Program-made: the position numbers and the translations under genes | Assembly (NCBI GenBank): GCA_963921425.1 | Contig: OY992835.1 | Span: 19,964,001-20,028,000 of the forward strand | Direction: 5' to 3' | Source of the DNA: Dryas octopetala | Taxonomy: Eukaryota; Streptophyta; Magnoliopsida; Rosales; Rosaceae | Length of the DNA stretch: 64,000 nt | Notes under the pieces: generated by a model | What the model was told of the DNA's origin: nothing | The model's database searches: none | What the model saw: only the letters and a program-made list of their open reading frames with translations | In this document: positions 59,622 to 64,000 of the stretch, piece after piece | Layout of the letters: each line of letters opens with the position of its first letter | How positions within the stretch are numbered: position 1 is the stretch's first letter

Positions 59622-60896
59622 AAGAAGAAAGGTGCAGTAGAGCTAGTATTTATCCCATTCCCAGGTGTTGGCCACCTTGTATCAACGGTTGAGATTGCAA
59701 AGCTCCTAGTAGCTCGAGATGACCAACTTTTCATCACAGTGCTCATCATGAAGCTACCTTTGACTACAACGGCAGTGATGCCTACACAGAGTCCCTTGCC
59801 ACCTCTTCCATGTCAAAACGTATCAGCTTCATCAACCTTCCAGGAGTCAACGTAGAGACACAAGGCATTAGCCCCAGCAACTTCATCAAGCGATTCATTG
59901 AAAATCACAAACCCCAAGTTAAAGATGCTGTCACCAAGCTCACCGAGTCCAAGCCGAGGCTTGCTGGGTTTGTCATCGACATGTTCTGCATGAGCATGAT
60001 AGATGTTGCCAATGAATTTGGGGTTCCTACCTACATGTTCTTAACGTGCAACGCACGGTTTCTTGGGTTCATGCTCCATCTCCAAACCATTCACGATGAG
60101 CAGAACAAGGACTGCACTGAGCTCAATGTCTCGGATGCTGAGTTGAACCTGCCGAGTTTTGTCAACCCCTTGCCTACTACAGTGTTATCTAGCGTGCTTC
60201 TGGAGAAGGATGGCGCCACCCAATTCCTCCACTATGCCAGAAGGTTTAGAAGGTTTAGAGAAACCAAGGGTATATTGGTAAACACGTTCATGGATCTGGA
60301 ATCACATGCCCTTCATTCTCTTTCCGATGGTAAAACCCCACCGGTGTACCCGGTGGGACCCATATTGAACAAGAGTGATGTAGTGACCAAGTGGGTTCGG
60401 ACAAGGCCACACACAAGTCTGATATCTTGGAGTGGCTTGATCATCAGCCTCCATCGTCTGTGGTGCTCCTGTGCTTTGGTAGCATGGGAAGCTTTGGTGG
60501 GGCCCAGGCTAAAGAGATAGCGTCCGCGCTGGAGCACAGTGGCCTCCGGTTCCTGTGGTCCCTACGCCAGCCCCCACCAAAGGGCAAGATGGGATCCCCA
60601 AGCGACTATGCGAATCTGGAAAGAGTCTTGCCGGAAGGATTTCTGGATCGGACGGCTGGGATAGGAAAGGTCATAGGGTGGGCCCCGCAAGTGGACATCT
60701 TGGCCCACTTGGCAGTCGGAGGCTAGGGTTCATGTCCCACTGTGGTTGGAATTCCATACTCGAGAGCATGTGGTATGATGTGCCGGTTGCCACGTGGCTG
60801 ATGTACGCAGAGCAGCAAGTAAATGCGTTTGAGATGGTGAAGAAATCAGAATTGAGCGTGGAAGTTAATATGCATTATAGGAAGGATGGGGAAGTA
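59622..60896 (+). pseudogene. UGT71K-like pseudogene (copy 5)
   Basis: Homology to copies 2 and 6 starts at 59622, where the expected start codon reads AAG. The frame then shifts near 59760 (one base missing relative to copy 2), again near 60375-60390, and an extra few bases with an in-frame TAG interrupt the PSPG box near 60722. The 3' end stops matching UGTs at about 60896, where DNA of the repeated intergenic block begins, so the last ~40-60 codons are absent. Readable pieces include '[19 protein letters not shown]', '[16 protein letters not shown]' and '[13 protein letters not shown]'. Five independent lesions make it clearly non-functional. Confidence 0.93.
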
Positions 60897-61630
60897 ATTT
60901 ATATATATTACTTAAAGCCACTAACTAAGGATCAAAATTTCTTAATGATCTTTTCCTTATTAGTGAGAACTGACAAATGTGCATAGGGGGCCTAAAACTA
61001 AAAAAATAATCATCTCAATTTTTTAGTGGGCCTAAAAATTAAAAAGAAAAAAATTGTCATATTAATTTGAAATTTATAAAATTATAATTATTGTCTCTAG
61101 TATCACTCTTTTTGAAAAAGAGCTATACTCAATATGTGCAACTTTTTTTTCTTAGTTAATTCGGTGTATTGTGAACAAAATGCATGCATTTACAATTCAA
61201 TAATATCAAGGAAACAAAAAGTCACAATATATCAAGTTCTTTTTATGCCCAAAAAATTCACAATCAAGTTAAAATAGCATCGTTTGTGAAAATTAAAATA
61301 AGACATTGCGTGTGTGTGTGTGTACGTGTGGAGTTTTTCTTCATTGACTTATCTAAATTAGGACCGATCATATACTGTCATACGAATCAATTAATATCTG
61401 AAGTAGTAATTGAAATTTATTTTGAAGTACGTAGCATTATAAGTCATATAAAGCCACGTACAGACCCACAAATTATCATGAACTTATTATGTCTGGTTAT
61501 AAGTCATATAAAGCCACAGACCCACAAATTAATGAGGAAGTGTTCATTAATTATTTTCATTCATTTGAATACGACTAGCTTTGAAGGCCAAAATCAATTT
61601 GGCAAGTAGTCAACTAATCAATAATATATA

Positions 61631-62008
61631 GGACAATGCTTGCCTCAAACCATGGTCTGAGGCACTCCTCAGTCCCTGTCTACGTGGCAAAATTACAACC
61701 TTTCATCTCTTTTTTTTTTTTTAAACCAAAAAATCTTTAACCCCAGCCAAAAAAAAAAACTTGAACCCAAAAGAGAGGGGGGAGGTCGCCGGCGCAGGGA
61801 AAGAGAGGGGGAGCTCGCCGGAGCAGGGAAAGAGAGGGGGAGTTGCCGGCGCAGGGAAAGAGAGGGGGCAGGTGGGGGGGTCGCCGGGGCTGGGTTAAAG
61901 GTTTTTTTGGCTGGGGTTAAAGGTTGTTTGGTTAAAAAAAGAGATGAGGGCTGTAATTGTGCCACGTAGACAGGATTGAGGAGTTCCTCAGAAGGCAAGT
62001 ATTGTCCT
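61631..62008. mobile_element. MITE with about 80-bp inverted ends, 378 bp
   Basis: The left arm (GGACAATGCTTGCC...) and inverted right arm (GGACAATACTTGCC...) match over roughly 80 bp, including 'TGTCTACGTGGCA'. Inside is a minisatellite of about three 30-bp GC-rich units ('GCAGGGAAAGAGAGGGGG', 61775-61870). Flanks are TA-rich and the target duplication is ambiguous. Non-coding; the ORF across it is an artefact. Confidence 0.75.
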
Positions 62009-62014
62009 TATATA

Positions 62015-62190
62015 TATGATTAATTTATTATGTACCAAGCATGCAGGTGACGTCATGCCTTTGCTGGCAGAGCAGAACCAAACATTTCAATTAATTGACT
62101 AAAGATTGGGTCATTGTCCCAAGTCAAGCTTTTGCTTTAGATTTGGCCAAAACAAAACTTTTGCTTTAGATAATCCTTACGAGGTTGAAA
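62015..62190 (-). repeat. Inverted copy of the UGT-array promoter
   Basis: Read on the minus strand this matches the sequence upstream of copies 5 and 6: 'AACCTCGTAAGGATTATCTA', then 'CAATCTTTAGTCAATTA', 'TCTGCCAGCAAAGGCATGAC' and 'ACCTGCATGCTTGG'. The other copies carry this block on the plus strand. No UGT coding sequence follows it; it ends at the MITE. Confidence 0.8.
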
Positions 62191-62239
62191 GTTCATATAT
62201 ATTAGGACAATTCTTCACGTTGAAAGTTCATATATATTA

Positions 62240-62605
62240 GGGATTAATGCCATTTTGCTCCCCCGACTATAACACTTGTATCAGTTTGCTCCCCAGACTT
62301 CTAATTTGGAAAATTAAGGACTCTGACTTTTTCAATTTTGCCAATTGAGGTTTTTTTGTCACTTTACACATTTTTTATCCAAATCTTTGAGGGCAAAATG
62401 GTCCCTTCCAATTAGATCTTATCATTTTTTTCTCATGCATAATTTTTCCTCTTTTATTTGTTGCTAAATTTTGCTTGATAAATTGACGGAATATCCTAAA
62501 TTGGCTAAATTGACAAAGTCAAGGTCCTTATTTTTCTAAATTAATAGTCTGGGGAGCAAACTGATACAAGTGTCATAGTCTGGGGAGCAAAATGGCATTA
62601 ATCCC
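62240..62605. mobile_element. MULE-type MITE, 366 bp, 9-bp target duplication
   Basis: Ends start GGGATTAATGCCATTTTGCT in both orientations and pair over about 80 bp with few mismatches. TATATATTA flanks both sides (62231-62239 and 62606-62614), a perfect 9-bp duplication. The high arm identity and clean target site suggest a recent insertion. It lies inside the second unit of a 35-bp tandem duplication. Confidence 0.88.
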
Positions 62606-62620
62606 TATATATTAGGACAA

Positions 62621-62725
62621 TTCTTCACGTGCAACGCAGGGTTTCTTGGGTTCATGCTCCACCTCCAAACCATTCACGATCAGCAGAACAAGGACTGCAC
62701 TGAGCTCAAGGTCTCGGATGCTCAG
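62621..62725 (+). pseudogene. UGT71K-like exon relic (copy 6 of the array, fragment)
   Basis: About 105 bp match the middle of copies 2 and 5 ('FTCNAGFLGFMLHLQTIHD' followed by 'NKDCTELKVSDA'). Homology stops abruptly at both sides; the right side joins a promoter block copy. It is closest to the pseudogene at 59622 ('[16 protein letters not shown]'). Confidence 0.85.
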
Positions 62726-62739
62726 TTTACATTAAATTA

Positions 62740-63558
62740 ACCCATTTGCCATTTGATAGATTCACCCATGCTCATAGTGGGCCTAAGAATAAAAAAATAA
62801 AAAACTTTCATATCAATTTGAAATTTATAAAATTAAAATTATAGTTAGTGTCTTTAGTATCACTTTTTTTTAAGAACAGCTATACTTAGTAAGTGCAACT
62901 TTATTTTTTCTTAGTTCGGTGTATTGTGAACAAAATGCATGCATTTACAATTCAATAATATCAAGGAAACAAAAAGTCACAATCAAGTTCTTTTTATGAC
63001 CAAAAAATTCACAATCAAGTTAAAATAGAATACATCGTTTGTGAAATATGTGGAGTTTTTCTTCATTGAGCTATTTATATTTAGACTGATATATCATCAA
63101 ATAAGACATATACTGTCATATGAATTAATTAATATCTGAAGCAGTGATTGAAATTTATTTTGAAGTACCTAGCATTACTGTTCATGAACTTATTATGTCT
63201 GGTTATAAGTCATATAAAGCCACAGACCCACAAATGTGGAAGTGTTCATTACTTTCATTCATTTGAAGACTATTTTAAGGCCAAAATCAATTTGAATACT
63301 TGTAGTCAACTAATCACTAATATGAATCTTCAACCTCATAAGAATTATCTAAAGCAAAAGCAAGACAATGACACAATCTTTAGTCAATTAGTTGAAATGT
63401 ATGGTACTGCTCTGCCAGCAAAGGCATGACGTCACCTGCATGCATGGTACATAATAAATTAATCATATATATAAACAAGCTTCTCAGCTCAGCTTTTCAT
63501 CACCATCATCAACATTACAATTTACAAACACACGTAAATATAAAATATCTTTCAAATC
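62740..63558. other. Promoter block of the rightmost UGT
   Basis: Copy of the block seen at 58900-59560 and 61015-61620. It contains the conserved box at 63414-63447, a TATA-like TATATATAAAC (about 63465-63475), and a leader of CATCA/CAACATTACA sequence before the ATG. Confidence 0.65.
63414..63447 (+). promoter_or_regulatory. Conserved UGT-array promoter box with TGACGTCA
   Basis: GCCAGCAAAGGCATGACGTC followed by ACCTGCATGCATGG. The palindrome TGACGTCA (63427-63434) is a canonical bZIP site and CATGCATG is an RY-type palindrome. The box is about 110-145 bp upstream of the ATG. Confidence 0.62.
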
Positions 63559-64000
63559 ATGAAGAAAGGTGCAGTAGAGCTAGTATTCATCCCATCCCCA
63601 GGTATCGGCCACCTGGTAGCAACGGTCGAGATCGCAAAGCTCCTGGTTGGTCGAGATGACCAACTTCACATCACAGTCCTCATCATGAAGCTACCCTTTG
63701 AATCCAAGGGTACAGATGCCTACACGGAATCTTCAAACTCAATCTCACAACGCATCAACTTCATCAACCTCCCCGAACCCAACATAGACACAAAAGGCCT
63801 TTATGGCCTCGGCTTCTTCAAAGTATTCATCGAAGCTCACAAACCCCACGTCAGAGACGCCGTCGCCAAACTCGTCGAGTCGGGCGAGTCAAAGACTCGG
63901 CAGCTCGCCGGGTTGGTCGTGGACATGTTCTGCACCACCATGATCGACGTGGCCGACGAATTCGGAGTTCCTTCCTACGTCTTCTTCACCTCCAACGCGG
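63559..64000 (+). CDS. UDP-glycosyltransferase, UGT71K-like (rightmost copy), cut by window end
   Basis: The ATG at 63559 opens a frame that stays open to the window edge, about 147 residues. Catalytic His18 is in 'PSPGIGH' and the catalytic Asp in 'LVVDMFCTTMIDVADEFG'. The frame shows '[20 protein letters not shown]', which aligns with copies 2 and 3. No lesion is seen in the visible third; PSPG box and stop lie beyond the window, so intactness is unproven. Its promoter and leader are the closest relatives of those of the pseudogene at 59622, which has lost this start codon. Confidence 0.9.
   Translation, partial: MKKGAVELVFIPSPGIGHLVATVEIAKLLVGRDDQLHITVLIMKLPFESKGTDAYTESSNSISQRINFINLPEPNIDTKGLYGLGFFKVFIEAHKPHVRDAVAKLVESGESKTRQLAGLVVDMFCTTMIDVADEFGVPSYVFFTSNA

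Larger units (their letters stand above)
60987..62620. other. Rearranged promoter duplicates with two MITEs
   Basis: Plus-oriented promoter block copy (61015-61620), MITE (61631-62008), inverted promoter copy (62015-62190), a 35-bp tandem duplication (unit 62184-62218) and a second MITE (62240-62605). No gene. Confidence 0.65.

Noticed and set aside
61693..61998. Proline-rich 101-codon ORF
   Set aside because: It spans the arms and minisatellite of a MITE and has no domain.
1..64000. tRNA, rRNA or CRISPR features
   Set aside because: None was recognised; the only tRNA-like match is the copia primer-binding site, which is complementary to the tRNA end and not a gene.

Overview
The window is nuclear DNA of a flowering plant. 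Genes are intron-containing and far apart, several product families are plant-specific, and the spacers are AT-rich and full of plant transposons. The multi-copy UDP-glycosyltransferases look like the UGT71K-type enzymes I recall from apple, pear and strawberry, so a Rosaceae species is my best guess; the genus cannot be fixed from the sequence alone.

Left part (1-33.4 kb): conserved single-copy-type genes. In order: the 5' part of a WAT1/EamA-type transporter gene (minus strand, running off the left edge); a six-exon RCC1-repeat gene resembling mitochondrial RUG3; a single-exon secreted leucine-rich-repeat protein; the 20S proteasome subunit alpha-4 (PAC1 type) with an intron in its 5' UTR; a hybrid proline-rich cell-wall protein with an eight-cysteine domain; a three-exon proline-rich X8 (callose-binding type) protein; a two-exon lysine-rich protein I do not recognise; a first UGT71-type gene; and an E-class PPR protein resembling Arabidopsis At3g22150. 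Proteasome, proline-rich and PPR genes lie in the same relative order that I remember from Arabidopsis At3g22110, At3g22120 and At3g22150. Between them are a 719-bp MITE (7.1 kb), a 1.43-kb hAT element (15.3 kb), two head-to-tail short Helitrons (20.7-21.2 kb), two copies of one MITE family (19.2 and 21.3 kb) and a four-unit tandem repeat (25.2 kb).

Right part (35-64 kb): a birth-and-death array of UGT71-type genes. Two intact genes (35.8 and 46.2 kb) and a third cut by the right edge (63.6 kb) lie on the plus strand with a multiply broken pseudogene (59.6 kb), a 3' gene fragment (54.4 kb) and a short exon relic (62.6 kb). Related promoter DNA, including a TGACRTCAC-type box next to a CATGCATG-like box, is repeated upstream of several copies, and once in inverted orientation.

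Mobile elements have rebuilt this array. A 6.4-kb Ty1/copia element (39606-46031, minus strand, both LTRs, 5-bp target duplication, broken coding frames) sits 191 bp upstream of one intact UGT and splits its promoter. A 5.47-kb Mutator-like element (48061-53531) has long terminal inverted repeats, a perfect 9-bp target duplication and an uninterrupted FAR1/MULE-type transposase gene, so it may still be autonomous. A 2.08-kb CACTA element, a 587-bp hAT element and two MITEs fill most of the rest.

Exon boundaries were read by eye from splice consensus and reading-frame continuity. Family names come from motif recognition; no database search was run.
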